64,000 bases of DNA from Pedobacter deserti (GTDB lineage Bacteria; Bacteroidota; Bacteroidia; Sphingobacteriales; Sphingobacteriaceae). Positions 1 to 9,153 of this stretch are shown piece after piece. Location: assembly GCF_024436415.1 (NCBI RefSeq), contig NZ_JAFMZQ010000001.1, forward strand, positions 1,364,001 to 1,428,000, written 5' to 3'. Position 1 is the stretch's first letter. The number at the start of each line of letters is the position of its first letter. Under the pieces are notes generated by a model. It did not search any database. It was not told where the DNA came from and saw only the letters and a program-made list of their open reading frames with translations. The position numbers and the translations under genes are program-made.

Positions 1-2013
1 AACCACAAGATTGGTGAGGTACACGAAGGTGCCTCTACAATGGACTGGATGGTGCAGGAAGCTGAACGCGGGATAACCATCACGTCAGCTGCAACGACTG
101 TGTTCTGGCCTTACAGAGGAAATAAGTATCAGGTAAACGTAATTGATACCCCCGGGCACGTGGACTTTACCGTAGAGGTAAACCGTTCGCTGCGTGTACT
201 GGACGGATTGGTGTTTTTGTTTTCAGCAGTGGATGGTGTTGAGCCTCAGTCTGAAACGAACTGGCGTTTGGCTAACAACTATGCGGTTCCTCGTATCGGT
301 TTTGTGAATAAAATGGACCGTTCAGGTGCAGACTTCCTTAAAGTAGTTAAGCAGGTTAGAGAGATGCTGGGTAGCCATGCTGTTCCATTGCAATTGCCTA
401 TCGGTGCTGAAGATGCTTTTAAAGGAGTAGTTGATCTGATCAATAACCGCGGTATTGTTTGGAATGAGCATGATAAAGGTATGACCTTTACGGAAGTGCC
501 TATTCCTGAAGATATGTTGGATGAGGTTTCGGAATGGCGCGAGAAGCTTCTTGAGGCTGTAGCTGAATATGATGAGTCGTTGATGGAGAAGTTCTTTGAC
601 GATCCAAATTCGATTACAGAGCGGGAGATTCTGGATGCTTTGAGACAAGCTACTTTGGACGCGAAGATCGTTCCGATGGTTTGCGGATCTTCGTTCAAAA
701 ACAAAGGCGTGCAGACTATGCTTGACCTGGTGATGGAATTATTGCCGTCGCCTCTGGATGTTGAGGGTATTACTGGTACTAACCCGAACACAGGCGAAGA
801 AATTGTACGTCAGCCTAAGGTTGAAGAACCATTTTCTGCGCTTGCGTTTAAGATCGCAACAGATCCGTTTGTTGGACGTTTGTGCTTTATCCGGGTTTAT
901 TCAGGTAATCTGGAAGCCGGCTCATATGTTTATAACGCTCGTTCTGAGAATAAGGAACGTATTTCGAGGATCTTCCAGATGCATGCCAACAAGCAGAATC
1001 CTATTCCGAACGTTGGTGCAGGTGATATCGCAGCGGTTGTTGGTTTCAAGGACATCAAAACCGGAGACACGCTTTGCGATGAGAAGAATCCAATCATTCT
1101 TGAGTCGATGGTATTCCCTGAGCCGGTAATTGGTTTAGCTATTGAGCCTAAAACACAGGCAGACGTAGATAAGTTGGGTATCGCTTTGGGTAAACTGGCT
1201 GAAGAGGATCCTACATTTAGGGTGGAAACAGATCAGGAAACCGGTCAAACGGTTATTTCCGGTATGGGTGAGCTTCACCTTGACATCCTGATCGACCGTT
1301 TAAAGCGTGAGTTTAAGGTAGAGGTAAATCAAGGTGCTCCTCAGGTAGCTTATAAAGAAGCTATTACTGGCTCAACTCAACATCGTGAGACCTATAAGAA
1401 GCAAACTGGTGGACGTGGTAAATTTGCGGATATCCAGGTTATTATTTCTCCGATTGATGAAGATTTTGAAAAAGGTGGACTGCAGTTTGTGAACGAGATT
1501 GTGGGTGGTGCGATCCCTCGCGAATTCATTCCTTCGGTAGAAAAGGGTTTTGCTGCAGCTATGGTAAATGGCGTTCTTGCAGGATATCCGCTTCCTGATA
1601 TGAAAGTTCGATTGATCGATGGATCTTTCCACGCAGTCGATTCAGATGCGCTTTCTTTTGAGATTGCTGCTCGTTCAGCTTTCCGCGAGGCGTTACCGAA
1701 ATGTAAGCCGGTATTGATGGAACCTATCATGAAAATTGAAGTATTGACGCCTGAAGAAAACATGGGTGACGTTATGGGAGACCTTAACCGTCGTCGTGGC
1801 CAGCTTCAAGGTATGGATACGCGTAACGGTTCTCAGGTAATTAAGGCATTGGTTCCACTTTCAGAAATGTTTGGTTACGTAACACAGTTGCGTACTATAA
1901 CTTCAGGACGTGCAACTTCTACAATGGAGTTTGATCATTATGAGCCAGCGCCGAAGAACGTACAGGATGAGGTTATTGCAAAGTCTAAAGGTAAGATCAA
2001 GTCAATCGATTAA
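1..2013 (+). CDS. fusA: Elongation factor G (5' truncated by window edge)
   Basis: Translational GTPase that drives ribosome translocation and, with ribosome recycling factor, subunit splitting. The reading frame is open from base 1, so the gene starts upstream of the window; about 670 codons are visible and only the N-terminal P-loop (G1) is missing. Visible motifs: the switch I stretch ending [13 protein letters not shown] (G3) near visible residue 50, NKMD (G4) near 103, the domain II beta-barrel, domain III with GMGELHLDI and domain IV with [10 protein letters not shown]. Total length would fit the usual 700-residue EF-G. It lies 55 bases upstream of rpsJ, the normal str-operon order. The Met at base 40 is internal and not the start. 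Confidence 0.98.
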   Translation, partial: NHKIGEVHEGASTMDWMVQEAERGITITSAATTVFWPYRGNKYQVNVIDTPGHVDFTVEVNRSLRVLDGLVFLFSAVDGVEPQSETNWRLANNYAVPRIGFVNKMDRSGADFLKVVKQVREMLGSHAVPLQLPIGAEDAFKGVVDLINNRGIVWNEHDKGMTFTEVPIPEDMLDEVSEWREKLLEAVAEYDESLMEKFFDDPNSITEREILDALRQATLDAKIVPMVCGSSFKNKGVQTMLDLVMELLPSPLDVEGITGTNPNTGEEIVRQPKVEEPFSALAFKIATDPFVGRLCFIRVYSGNLEAGSYVYNARSENKERISRIFQMHANKQNPIPNVGAGDIAAVVGFKDIKTGDTLCDEKNPIILESMVFPEPVIGLAIEPKTQADVDKLGIALGKLAEEDPTFRVETDQETGQTVISGMGELHLDILIDRLKREFKVEVNQGAPQVAYKEAITGSTQHRETYKKQTGGRGKFADIQVIISPIDEDFEKGGLQFVNEIVGGAIPREFIPSVEKGFAAAMVNGVLAGYPLPDMKVRLIDGSFHAVDSDALSFEIAARSAFREALPKCKPVLMEPIMKIEVLTPEENMGDVMGDLNRRRGQLQGMDTRNGSQVIKALVPLSEMFGYVTQLRTITSGRATSTMEFDHYEPAPKNVQDEVIAKSKGKIKSID

Positions 2014-2019
2014 TAATAC

Positions 2020-2051
2020 GCTGTCGGTTATTAATAGCTCTAACCGACAGC
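2020..2051 (+). promoter_or_regulatory. Perfect 11-bp intercistronic hairpin between fusA and rpsJ
   Basis: Left arm GCTGTCGGTTA (2020-2030), 10-base loop, right arm TAACCGACAGC (2041-2051). It starts 6 bases after the fusA stop and ends 17 bases before the rpsJ start. No U-tract follows, so it is not a classical intrinsic terminator. A processing site, 3'-end stabiliser or attenuator are possible (inference). Confidence 0.75.
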
Positions 2052-2068
2052 ACAATTAAATAATAATA

Positions 2069-2374
2069 ATGAGCCAAAGAATTAGAATTAAATTAAAATC
2101 TTACGATTACAATCTGGTAGATAAGTCTGCTGAGAAAATCGTGAAGACTGTGAAGCCTACAGGCGCAGTTGTAAGCGGACCGATTCCGTTGCCTACAGAG
2201 AAAAAAGTGTTTACTGTGCTGCGTTCACCACACGTGAATAAAAAAGCCCGTGAGCAGTTTCAACTTTGTGCCTATAAGCGTTTGCTGGATATCTACAGCT
2301 CTAACTCAAAAACCGTAGATGCGTTGATGAAACTAGAGTTGCCTAGCGGCGTTGAGGTTGAAATCAAGGTGTAA
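2069..2374 (+). CDS. rpsJ: 30S ribosomal protein S10
   Basis: Protein of the 30S head; in many bacteria it also acts with NusB in transcription antitermination. 101 residues, full length for the family, beginning [14 protein letters not shown] and carrying the conserved [20 protein letters not shown] stretch. No Shine-Dalgarno is visible, and the start is preceded by an A/T-rich run, as is usual in this phylum. It is followed at once by a strong terminator, so here S10 ends the str transcript and does not open the S10 operon with rplC. Confidence 0.98.
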   Translation: MSQRIRIKLKSYDYNLVDKSAEKIVKTVKPTGAVVSGPIPLPTEKKVFTVLRSPHVNKKAREQFQLCAYKRLLDIYSSNSKTVDALMKLELPSGVEVEIKV

Positions 2375-2391
2375 CGCTAAGATTTTAGTTA

Positions 2392-2428
2392 AAAAAGAGC
2401 CTTGCTGAACATCAGCAAGGCTCTTTTT
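2392..2428. terminator. Bidirectional intrinsic terminator after rpsJ
   Basis: Stem AGAGCCTTGCTGA (2396-2408), loop ACA, TCAGCAAGGCTCT (2412-2424), flanked by an A-run on the left and a T-run on the right. It therefore works for rpsJ on the plus strand and for the convergent gene ending at 2441 on the minus strand. Confidence 0.93.
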
Positions 2429-2440
2429 ATTTTCGGTACT

Positions 2441-3043
2441 TCATCGTTGATTTTTGAACTCTTCCAGTTTGTTTCTTTCGTCCTGGAGTTCTCGTGCAAG
2501 CTTTTTCTCTTTCTCATTTGCTTTGGTTTTGTATCGTTGGTGTTCTTCGCTCAGCTCATTGTACAAACCGGCCCGGTACCTGGCTTCGCGAACGGCGGCC
2601 AATGATCTGACAACCGTTAGTGTAAGTGCTAGGGCTAGAATGAGGATGATGCTCCATACGATAGCATTATAGGTTCCTTTTTTAAAGGAAAGGCCGAGGA
2701 TCTGCAGTTCATCCAGTTTGGCATTTGCATTGGCCAAAGCGTTCTCGTTGCCTCTAAGTTGTCTGTCCATGGTGTCGAGGCGCGCCTGCAGGCTGTTTAC
2801 TTTCTTTTTCGTGGCGACAAGATCTTTTTTGCCGAAGGATATGCTGTCTCTCACACTGGCCCAAAATGCTGCAAGCCTGTTGGGGTTAACTATTTTGTAG
2901 CCATCTAATGTTCTTGATCTGGATAGCATCAATTTATACTGATCCTGAAGTGATGTACCGGTCTTTAAGGAATCTTGAGGGAGTTGTGCCGTTGTTGTCA
3001 GGCTGATCGCCAGGATCATGATCATGGTTGTAATTTTTTTCAT
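2441..3043 (-). CDS. Exported coiled-coil protein with one membrane span, function unknown
   Basis: 200 residues. An N-terminal signal-like segment (residues 1-20, MKKITTMIMILAISLTTTAQ) is followed by a soluble part with a heptad-rich stretch at about 70-115 (KKVNSLQARLDTMDRQL). A strongly hydrophobic span follows near 126-148, then a charged C-terminal helix rich in Lys, Glu and Arg (about 160-200). The layout suggests a periplasmic coiled coil tethered to the inner membrane with a cytoplasmic helix. I recognise no enzyme motif. It belongs to the three-gene block inserted between rpsJ and rplC and is convergent with rpsJ. Its role is unknown. Confidence 0.8.
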   Translation of the reverse strand: MKKITTMIMILAISLTTTAQLPQDSLKTGTSLQDQYKLMLSRSRTLDGYKIVNPNRLAAFWASVRDSISFGKKDLVATKKKVNSLQARLDTMDRQLRGNENALANANAKLDELQILGLSFKKGTYNAIVWSIILILALALTLTVVRSLAAVREARYRAGLYNELSEEHQRYKTKANEKEKKLARELQDERNKLEEFKNQR

Positions 3044-3106
3044 AAGACAATCTGGTTATTCATACAACATTCATTTTAATTTTTACTGTGTAAGCATTGG
3101 AGATAG

Positions 3107-3114
3107 TATATTTG
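3107..3114 (+). promoter_or_regulatory. Promoter -7 element (TAnnTTTG) for the TauE/SafE gene
   Basis: TATATTTG lies five bases before the ATG at 3120. It matches the Bacteroidota -7 consensus, but no good TTTG is seen 19-20 bases upstream. The transcript would be nearly or fully leaderless. The element argues for the ATG at 3120 against upstream in-frame starts. Confidence 0.6.
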
Positions 3115-3119
3115 CCACA

Positions 3120-3956
3120 ATGTCGGTATTACTATTCACAATTATTGTGTTAACCGGAGCATTTTTGGCGGGTCTGGTTGGTTCTCTTACTGGTCTGGGC
3201 GGCGGTGTGGTTATAATTCCATTGCTGACTTTGGCGCTGAACGTAGATATTAAATATGCTATCGGTGCATCCATCATCTCTGTGATCGCAACCTCTTCGG
3301 GCTCGGCCGCAGCTTATGTAAAGGAAGGTATCACGAACATACGCATCGGGATGTTCCTGGAAGTGGCTACCACGGTCAGCGCCATTCTCGGGGCTGTAAT
3401 AACAATATTTATTGATCCGGGCTATATTGCGATTGTATTTGGTTTAATTCTTTTATTTTCCTCTGTCATGATGGTTAAGAAAAAAATTGATCGTTCAGAC
3501 AATGTAGCCTCTGGTAAGGCGGCGGCCTTCTTTAGGTTGAACGGTTCTTATCCGACAGAAAGTGGACAGAAGGCATATGCCGTTCATAACGTGGCGGGCG
3601 GTTTTGTAATGATGTTTTTGGCAGGCATTATTTCAGGTTTACTTGGCATAGGTTCTGGCGCGTTAAAAGTGATCGCTATGGATAACATCATGCGGATACC
3701 TTTCAAGGTATCAACTACTACAAGTAATTTTATGATGGGGGTTACTGCGGCGGCGAGCGCCATTGTCTATCTGCACAGGGGACAAATAGATCCAGGAATT
3801 GCGATGCCGGTTACAGTAGGTGTTCTTTTGGGCGCCACAGTGGGATCGAGGGTTTTAGTGCGCACAAAAACGGATAAGCTTAAGGTCGTGTTTGCTGTCG
3901 TAGTTACTGTCCTGGCACTGCAGATGATCTACAAGGGAATAACGGGATTGATATGA
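3120..3956 (+). CDS. Sulfite exporter TauE/SafE family permease
   Basis: Integral membrane protein of 278 residues with about eight hydrophobic spans. The N-terminal GLVGSLTGLGGGVVIIPLL and the internal repeat AGIISGLLGIGSGALKV are the glycine-rich duplicated motifs of the TauE/SafE (DUF81) family, which moves small organic or inorganic anions such as sulfite, sulfoacetate or taurine breakdown products. The real substrate cannot be read from sequence. The frame is open further upstream, but the promoter element at 3107-3114 and the family N-terminus support ATG 3120. It overlaps the next gene by four bases (ATGA), so the two are probably translated together. Confidence 0.9.
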   Translation: MSVLLFTIIVLTGAFLAGLVGSLTGLGGGVVIIPLLTLALNVDIKYAIGASIISVIATSSGSAAAYVKEGITNIRIGMFLEVATTVSAILGAVITIFIDPGYIAIVFGLILLFSSVMMVKKKIDRSDNVASGKAAAFFRLNGSYPTESGQKAYAVHNVAGGFVMMFLAGIISGLLGIGSGALKVIAMDNIMRIPFKVSTTTSNFMMGVTAAASAIVYLHRGQIDPGIAMPVTVGVLLGATVGSRVLVRTKTDKLKVVFAVVVTVLALQMIYKGITGLI

Positions 3957-4351
3957 TGAATAAAGATAAAGGAGACTTGAAGAGTGAGAAAGATATTCAG
4001 CTGATTCTGGGTACGCTGCTTCGGGTAGGAGTAATGTCGTCTATGATCATTGTACTTATTGGAGCGTGTATTTATCTGTTTGACCATTCAGCAGAACGAA
4101 TAGATTACGGTAGCTTCAATCCCGACAAATCGGGCTTGTCTTCAGTGTCTGCTATATTGTATGGTTTGCTTCGACTGGACGGTAGTTCAGTCATCCAGTT
4201 TGGTGTTTTGCTGCTCATCTTTACCCCGGTTATGCGTGTGGTATTTTCTGTGTTCAGTTTTTTAATTGAGCGCGACTACCTGTATGTTGCTATCGGCTTG
4301 TTTGTGTTGTGTGTCATTTTGTTTAGTCTTAGCAATAACTTAGTGGGTTAG
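3953..4351 (+). CDS. DUF1634 family membrane protein
   Basis: 132 residues with three or four hydrophobic spans (about 26-46, 80-98 and 105-128). The N-terminal ILGTLLRVGVMSSMIIVLIG segment and its position directly behind a TauE/SafE permease are typical of DUF1634 proteins, which are commonly encoded as partners of that permease. A shared transport role is likely but not proven. The start ATG overlaps the stop of the permease gene; the next codon is also usable (ATG 3956). Confidence 0.85.
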   Translation: MMNKDKGDLKSEKDIQLILGTLLRVGVMSSMIIVLIGACIYLFDHSAERIDYGSFNPDKSGLSSVSAILYGLLRLDGSSVIQFGVLLLIFTPVMRVVFSVFSFLIERDYLYVAIGLFVLCVILFSLSNNLVG

Positions 4352-4360
4352 TGGGTTTTT

Positions 4361-4389
4361 GACAGCCTCTCCGGCTGTTATTTTTTTTC
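4361..4389 (+). terminator. Intrinsic terminator after the DUF1634 gene
   Basis: Stem ACAGCC (4362-4367), loop TCTCC, GGCTGT (4373-4378), followed by TA and a run of eight or nine T. It closes the inserted plus-strand pair before the ribosomal promoter. Confidence 0.85.
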
Positions 4390-4421
4390 TGCGTTTATTT
4401 AAAAAATAAATGCGCTAACTA

Positions 4422-4452
4422 TTTGAAAATTAAGATTTCTTTTCTATTTTTG
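4422..4452 (+). promoter_or_regulatory. Strong promoter of the rplC-headed ribosomal operon
   Basis: TTTG (4422-4425), 19-base spacer, TATTTTTG (4445-4452). This is an essentially perfect match to the Bacteroidota primary-sigma promoter TTTG-N19-TAnnTTTG. Transcription should begin near 4459, giving a leader of about 70 bases before rplC. Confidence 0.88.
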
Positions 4453-4486
4453 CCGTCCCTTAACCGGGATGTATATCCACCTTGAA

Positions 4487-4504
4487 CGAAGCCCTACTGC
4501 TTCG
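4487..4504 (+). promoter_or_regulatory. Hairpin in the rplC leader
   Basis: CGAAGC (4487-4492), loop CCTACT, GCTTCG (4499-4504), inside the predicted 5' leader 25 bases before the rplC start. Ribosomal operons are often autoregulated through leader RNA (S10 operon by L4 in E. coli). Whether this stem does so here is open. Confidence 0.45.
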
Positions 4505-4529
4505 ATGGGTGTTAAATTTAAAATAGAAA

Positions 4530-5147
4530 ATGTCAGGTATTATTGGAAAAAAAGTAGGAATGACCAGCATTTTCGACGCCGACGGAAGAAATATTCCGTG
4601 TACGGTGATCGAGGCTGGACCTTGTGTAGTGACACAAGTAAAAACCGCAGAGAAAGACGGTTATGTTTCTGTTCAACTAGGCTTTGATGAAGCTAAAGAG
4701 AAGAACACCACGCAACCCTTAAAAGGGCACTTTGCAAAAGCAAATACTACACCAAAGCGCAAATTGGTGGAGTTTGCAGAGTTCGAAGAATCATTGAATT
4801 TGGGTGATACCGTAACGGTAAACATCTTTAATGAAGGTGATTTTGTAGATGTTGTGGGTACTTCTAAAGGTAAAGGTTTTCAGGGTGTTGTTAAGCGTCA
4901 CGGCTTTGGCGGTGTAGGTGGACAAACTCATGGTCAGCACAACAGGATGCGTGCGCCAGGTTCACTGGGTGCGTCTTCATATCCGTCGCGTGTATTTAAA
5001 GGTATGCGTATGGCCGGAAGAACTGGTGGAGACAGAGTTAAAGTTCAGAACTTGCAGGTTCTGAAAGTGTATGCTGACCAGAATTTAGTTGTAGTAAGCG
5101 GGTCAGTACCTGGAGCGAAGGGTTCTTACGTAATCTTAGATAAGTAA
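4530..5147 (+). CDS. rplC: 50S ribosomal protein L3
   Basis: 205 residues, the normal length. L3 is an early-assembling 23S-binding protein with an extension reaching the peptidyl transferase centre. Signature stretches are [16 protein letters not shown] at the start and the central loop [19 protein letters not shown] followed by [16 protein letters not shown], which carries the glutamine that is methylated in other bacteria. First gene after the promoter at 4422. A longer out-of-frame reading from 4469 overlaps the start and is not coding. Confidence 0.98.
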   Translation: MSGIIGKKVGMTSIFDADGRNIPCTVIEAGPCVVTQVKTAEKDGYVSVQLGFDEAKEKNTTQPLKGHFAKANTTPKRKLVEFAEFEESLNLGDTVTVNIFNEGDFVDVVGTSKGKGFQGVVKRHGFGGVGGQTHGQHNRMRAPGSLGASSYPSRVFKGMRMAGRTGGDRVKVQNLQVLKVYADQNLVVVSGSVPGAKGSYVILDK

Positions 5148-5151
5148 GCAG

Positions 5152-5781
5152 ATGGAAGTAAAAGTATTAAACATCTCAGGAAAAGAGACAGGTGCCAAGG
5201 TGCAACTTCCTGAGTCGGTCTTCGGAATTACGCCGGTAGATCATGCAATCTATTTGGATGTGAAACAATATCTGGCCAATCAGCGTCAGGGTACACACAA
5301 ATCGAAGCAACGTAACGAAATAGCAGGTTCAACCCGTAAGTTATACAAGCAAAAAGGAACTGGTGGTGCTCGCGCCGGCAGTATTAAATCTCCATTGTTC
5401 AACGGAGGTGGTCGTGTATTCGGTCCTCAGCCGCGCGATTATAGTTTCAAACTGAATAAGAAGTTGAAAGCGCTTGCTCGTAAATCGGCTTTGTCATACA
5501 AGGCTCAGGATGCGAACATCGTTGTTTTGGAGTCATTTAATTTTGATTCAGTTAAAACGAAGAACTATGTAAATCTGGTAAGCGCTTTAAATTTAAGCAC
5601 AGAAAAGACACTGCTTGTTTTGCCGTCCCAGAATAACAATATCTATTTATCAAGCAGAAACATACAGAAAGCTAAGGTAGTTACCGCTGATCAGTTGAAT
5701 ACTTATGATGTATTAAACTGTGGTAAACTTTTGCTTACTACTGACTCTCTTAAAACTTTGGAGGAAGCATTCGCTAAGTAA
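5152..5781 (+). CDS. rplD: 50S ribosomal protein L4
   Basis: 209 residues. L4 lines the peptide exit tunnel through a long basic loop, visible here as [19 protein letters not shown] followed by [20 protein letters not shown]. It starts four bases after rplC and stops one base before rplW, so it is certainly co-transcribed. In enterobacteria L4 represses its own operon; whether the leader hairpin near 4487 is its target in this organism is unknown. Confidence 0.98.
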   Translation: MEVKVLNISGKETGAKVQLPESVFGITPVDHAIYLDVKQYLANQRQGTHKSKQRNEIAGSTRKLYKQKGTGGARAGSIKSPLFNGGGRVFGPQPRDYSFKLNKKLKALARKSALSYKAQDANIVVLESFNFDSVKTKNYVNLVSALNLSTEKTLLVLPSQNNNIYLSSRNIQKAKVVTADQLNTYDVLNCGKLLLTTDSLKTLEEAFAK

Positions 5782-5782
5782 T

Positions 5783-6073
5783 ATGGAACTTTTAAGAAAA
5801 CCGATATTAACAGAAAAGGCTTCCGGTTTAACAGAGAAGTCTAACCGCTTTACTTTTAAAGTGGATCACAAGGCAAATAAACTGCAGATCAAGCAGGTTA
5901 TTGAAAAAATGTATGGCGTAAGCGTGCTTGCGGTAAATACAATGGTTGTAGATGGGAAAGTTAAATCCAGAAATACAAAAGCTGGTTTGGTGACAGGTCG
6001 CAGCCCGAAATATAAGAAGGCTATTGTAACGCTGAAAGATGGCGAGACAATAGATTATTACGCTAACGTTTAA
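5783..6073 (+). CDS. rplW: 50S ribosomal protein L23
   Basis: 96 residues from ATG 5783. The upstream in-frame extension to 5720 lies inside rplD and is rejected because the family begins at or near LLRKPILTEKAS. L23 sits at the tunnel exit and docks trigger factor, SRP and the Sec translocon. The fold is visible through FKVDHKANKLQIKQVIEKMY and VNTMVVDGKVK. The start is one base after the rplD stop. Confidence 0.97.
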   Translation: MELLRKPILTEKASGLTEKSNRFTFKVDHKANKLQIKQVIEKMYGVSVLAVNTMVVDGKVKSRNTKAGLVTGRSPKYKKAIVTLKDGETIDYYANV

Positions 6074-6096
6074 TAAGAATTGAATAAATATAAACT

Positions 6097-6921
6097 ATGG
6101 GCTTAAGAAAATTTAAACCAGTTACTCCGGGTACCCGCTTTAGAGTTGGTGCCAGTTTTACGGAGATTACCGCAACCAAGCCCGAAAAATCATTGGTTGT
6201 ATCTTCTAAGAAATCGGGAGGACGGAACAATACAGGTAAGATGACGATGCGCTATATGGGCGGTGGTCACAAGAGATCTTATCGTTTAATTGATTTTAAA
6301 CGTGATAAGTTTGATATTCCTGCTACTGTTGCTACTATTGAATACGATCCTAACCGTACAGCACGTATCGCATTATTAAATTATGCTGATGGTGAGAAGC
6401 GTTATATTATTGCACCTGAAGGGCTTCAGGTTGGACAAAAGGTTGTTTCAGGCGATACTGCTGCGCCGGAACTTGGCAATACATTGAGACTTGCCAATAT
6501 CCCTCTGGGTTCAATTATCCACAACGTGGAAATTCATCCGGGGCGTGGTGCGCAATTGGCACGGAGCGCCGGTGCTTATGCACAGCTGGCTGCACGTGAT
6601 GGCAAATATGCTACTTTGAAAATGCCGTCTGGTGAAACAAGGTTGATATTGGTAACCTGCCTGGCAACAATTGGAACAGTATCCAATTCGGATCACGCTA
6701 ATGAAGTATTGGGTAAAGCAGGTCGTAAGCGGTGGTTGGGTCGCAGACCTAGAACACGTCCGGTAGCGATGAACCCAGTGGATCACCCGATGGGTGGTGG
6801 TGAAGGACGCTCATCTGGAGGTCAGCCGCGGTCAAGAAATGGCATGTATGCTAAAGGGTTCAAAACCAGGACACTGAAAAAATATTCAAATCGTTTCATC
6901 ATAGAGAAAAGGAAGAAATAA
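6097..6921 (+). CDS. rplB: 50S ribosomal protein L2
   Basis: 274 residues. L2 binds 23S rRNA near the peptidyl transferase centre and is needed for subunit joining. The N-terminal OB-like and SH3-like domains are followed by the conserved C-terminal loop [18 protein letters not shown]. The functionally important His of VDHP is kept, while the second His of the E. coli DHPHGGG motif is Met here. The stop codon overlaps the rpsS start by one base (TAATG), implying translational coupling. Confidence 0.98.
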   Translation: MGLRKFKPVTPGTRFRVGASFTEITATKPEKSLVVSSKKSGGRNNTGKMTMRYMGGGHKRSYRLIDFKRDKFDIPATVATIEYDPNRTARIALLNYADGEKRYIIAPEGLQVGQKVVSGDTAAPELGNTLRLANIPLGSIIHNVEIHPGRGAQLARSAGAYAQLAARDGKYATLKMPSGETRLILVTCLATIGTVSNSDHANEVLGKAGRKRWLGRRPRTRPVAMNPVDHPMGGGEGRSSGGQPRSRNGMYAKGFKTRTLKKYSNRFIIEKRKK

Positions 6922-7187
6922 TGGCTCGTTCAATTAAAAAAGGACCTTATATTGACCATAACGTAGAGAAAAAAGTTGTCTCTATGAATGATTCAGGAAA
7001 GAAGTCCGTCATTAAAACATGGTCACGCAGATCAATGATCTCTCCAGATTTTGTAGGTCATACATTTGCAGTACATAACGGTAATAAGTTTATACCGGTA
7101 TACGTAACAGAAAACATGGTTGGTCACAAGCTGGGAGAGTTTGCTCCAACCAGAACATTTAGAGGTCACTCTGAAAAGAAAAAATAA
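6921..7187 (+). CDS. rpsS: 30S ribosomal protein S19
   Basis: 88 residues, normal length, [18 protein letters not shown] to a basic C-terminus. S19 binds 16S rRNA in the 30S head together with S13 and contacts the A-site finger bridge. Conserved [21 protein letters not shown] is intact. The start overlaps the stop of rplB by one base and the stop lies seven bases before rplV. Confidence 0.98.
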   Translation: MARSIKKGPYIDHNVEKKVVSMNDSGKKSVIKTWSRRSMISPDFVGHTFAVHNGNKFIPVYVTENMVGHKLGEFAPTRTFRGHSEKKK

Positions 7188-7194
7188 TTAAGAG

Positions 7195-7557
7195 ATGGAA
7201 GCAGTAGCGAAATTAAACAATTGTCCAACCTCACCACGTAAAATGCGTTTGGTTGTAGATCTTATCAGAGGAGAGGGCGTTGAGAAAGCTTTACATATAT
7301 TAAAGTTTACCAATAAGGAAGCAGCATTGAAGGTTGAAAAATTACTATTGTCTGCAATCAAGAACTGGGAATCCAAGAATGAAGGTTCTCGCCCTGAAGA
7401 AAGCCAATTATACGTGAAAACTATAATGGTTGGCGGCGGTCGTCAGTTGAAAAGGTTAAGGCCGGCCCCTCAAGGACGTGGTTATAGAATACGTAAGCGT
7501 TCTAATCACGTAACTTTGATCGTAGATAGTAAAAACGTTGAAACTCAAACTAATTAA
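7195..7557 (+). CDS. rplV: 50S ribosomal protein L22
   Basis: 120 residues. L22 contributes a beta-hairpin to the exit tunnel constriction (site of some macrolide-resistance changes), seen here in the region [19 protein letters not shown]. The N-terminal [14 protein letters not shown] helix is typical. The start at 7195 follows rpsS by seven bases, and rpsC starts five bases after the stop. Confidence 0.98.
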   Translation: MEAVAKLNNCPTSPRKMRLVVDLIRGEGVEKALHILKFTNKEAALKVEKLLLSAIKNWESKNEGSRPEESQLYVKTIMVGGGRQLKRLRPAPQGRGYRIRKRSNHVTLIVDSKNVETQTN

Positions 7558-7562
7558 CAGAA

Positions 7563-8399
7563 ATGGGACAAAAAGCACATCCAATAGGTAACAGGTTAGG
7601 AATCATCAAAGGTTGGGATTCTAACTGGTTCGGAGGCAACAACTATGCTGATAAATTAGTTGAGGACGAAAAAATAAGAAAATATCTTTCGGCGCGTATC
7701 GCAAAAGGCGGGGTAGCTAAAGTAGTTATCGAACGTACGCTTAAGCGCATCACTGTTACAATTCACACGGCGCGTCCAGGTATCGTTATCGGTAAAGCTG
7801 GTCAGGAAGTAGATAAAATCAAAGAAGAGTTGAAGAAGCTTACCAAGAAGGAAATTCAAATCAACATCTTTGAAATTAAGCGTCCGGAGCTGGATGCCCA
7901 ATTGGTTGCAGAAGGCGTAGCAAAGCAGTTGGAGGCCAGGATTTCTTTCCGTAGAGCGATGAAGTCTACTATTGCTTCCACAATGCGTATGGGCGCCGAA
8001 GGCATCAAAATTATGACCTCTGGTCGTTTAGGTGGTGCGGAGATGGCGCGTAGCGAACAGTATAAAGAGGGAAGAATTCCTCTGCATACCTTCCGAGCGG
8101 ATATTGACTATGCTTTGGCTGAGGCTTTAACTACCTACGGTAAGATCGGGGTTAAAGTTTGGATCTGCAAAGGCGAAGTCTATGGAAAACGCGATCTTTC
8201 TCCAAACATCGGTGCAGCAAATAATGCTCCTGGTAAGGGCAGACCTGAAGGTGGGTTCGCTGGTGGAAGAGACAGGGATCATCGTGGCGGAGACAGAAGA
8301 AACGACAAAGGTCGCGGTGGAAGAGGTCCTGGTCAGTCTGGCCCTGGCGCTGGAAGAGATAACAGAGGCGGAGGTCAAAACAGAGGTCCGCGCAAGTAG
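7563..8399 (+). CDS. rpsC: 30S ribosomal protein S3 with long Gly/Arg/Asp-rich tail
   Basis: 278 residues, about 40-60 longer than most S3 proteins. Residues 1-210 are standard: [14 protein letters not shown], a KH domain with [14 protein letters not shown], and the C-domain ending near [11 protein letters not shown]3 forms the mRNA entry tunnel and has helicase activity with S4 and S5. From about residue 212 the chain becomes low-complexity, with repeats of [13 protein letters not shown] and RGG type, resembling an RNA-binding RGG tail. The tail is in frame and ends in PRK. Confidence 0.97.
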   Translation: MGQKAHPIGNRLGIIKGWDSNWFGGNNYADKLVEDEKIRKYLSARIAKGGVAKVVIERTLKRITVTIHTARPGIVIGKAGQEVDKIKEELKKLTKKEIQINIFEIKRPELDAQLVAEGVAKQLEARISFRRAMKSTIASTMRMGAEGIKIMTSGRLGGAEMARSEQYKEGRIPLHTFRADIDYALAEALTTYGKIGVKVWICKGEVYGKRDLSPNIGAANNAPGKGRPEGGFAGGRDRDHRGGDRRNDKGRGGRGPGQSGPGAGRDNRGGGQNRGPRK

Positions 8400-8435
8400 T
8401 AGTAAACAGATCGTTTAACGATAATATAAGATAAA

Positions 8436-8858
8436 ATGTTACAGCCAAAGAGAACGAAGTTCAGAAAGATGCAAAAGGGCAGAATGAAAGGTTTAGCAAC
8501 TCGTGGTGCTGAATTGTCATTCGGATCTTTCGGGATTAAATCTTTAGAAGCGACTTGGATAACAAGCCGTCAGATAGAAGCAGCCCGTATTGCGGTAACT
8601 CGTTTCATGAAACGTGAAGGCCAGGTTTGGATTAGGATTTTCCCGGATAAGCCGGTTACTAAGAAGCCAGCTGAAGTACGTATGGGTAAAGGTAAAGGTG
8701 CTCCTGAATATTGGGTAGCAGTTGTTAGGCCGGGACGCATCATTTTTGAAGCTGAGGGCGTGCCGTTGGAAGTTGCTAAAGAGGCAATGAGACTTGCGGC
8801 TCAAAAACTACCTATCCAAACAAAATTTGTAGTACGTAGAGATTACGTAGAAGCATAG
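8436..8858 (+). CDS. rplP: 50S ribosomal protein L16
   Basis: 140 residues, normal size. L16 helps position A-site tRNA and organise the peptidyl transferase centre. [19 protein letters not shown] at the N-terminus and [18 protein letters not shown] in the middle are diagnostic; the Arg of this second stretch is the position hydroxylated in E. coli. It sits in the normal S3-L16-L29 order, 36 bases after rpsC, with a small dyad (ATCGTT-T-AACGAT, 8410-8422) in that gap. Confidence 0.98.
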   Translation: MLQPKRTKFRKMQKGRMKGLATRGAELSFGSFGIKSLEATWITSRQIEAARIAVTRFMKREGQVWIRIFPDKPVTKKPAEVRMGKGKGAPEYWVAVVRPGRIIFEAEGVPLEVAKEAMRLAAQKLPIQTKFVVRRDYVEA

Positions 8859-8930
8859 AATGATTTTGAGTTGAATGTTGTAAGTAACTTGTTATTATAA
8901 CCGCTAGGCTCAAACATAAAAACTAATAAG

Positions 8931-9140
8931 ATGAAAAACTCAGAAATCACAGGGCTTTCAAAGGAAGAACTAGTAGCAAGGATTGCAGAAGAAAAGGAAA
9001 ACTTGGTTAAGTTGAAATTTGCTCACACAATTTCGGCTATTGAGAATCCTTCCAGAATTAAGTTGGTAAGGAAAAACATAGCCCGATTAAACACTGAAGT
9101 GACCAGGCGGAAGGCCGAGTCTGCTACTGAAACTAAATAA
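8931..9140 (+). CDS. rpmC: 50S ribosomal protein L29
   Basis: 69 residues forming two antiparallel helices. L29 sits next to L23 at the tunnel exit. Conserved [20 protein letters not shown] and [16 protein letters not shown] are present. It is separated from rplP by 72 bases that hold a short inverted repeat (TTTGAG 8865-8870, CTCAAA 8909-8914). Confidence 0.97.
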   Translation: MKNSEITGLSKEELVARIAEEKENLVKLKFAHTISAIENPSRIKLVRKNIARLNTEVTRRKAESATETK

Positions 9141-9153
9141 CTTTAGAGTCGAA

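Noticed and set aside
279..791. 170-residue antisense frame inside fusA
   Set aside because: Lies wholly opposite conserved EF-G coding sequence; composition is that of a shadow frame and no family is recognisable.
4469..4687. 72-residue frame overlapping the rplC start
   Set aside because: Out of frame with L3, begins in the predicted leader, and the L3 start at 4530 is certain.
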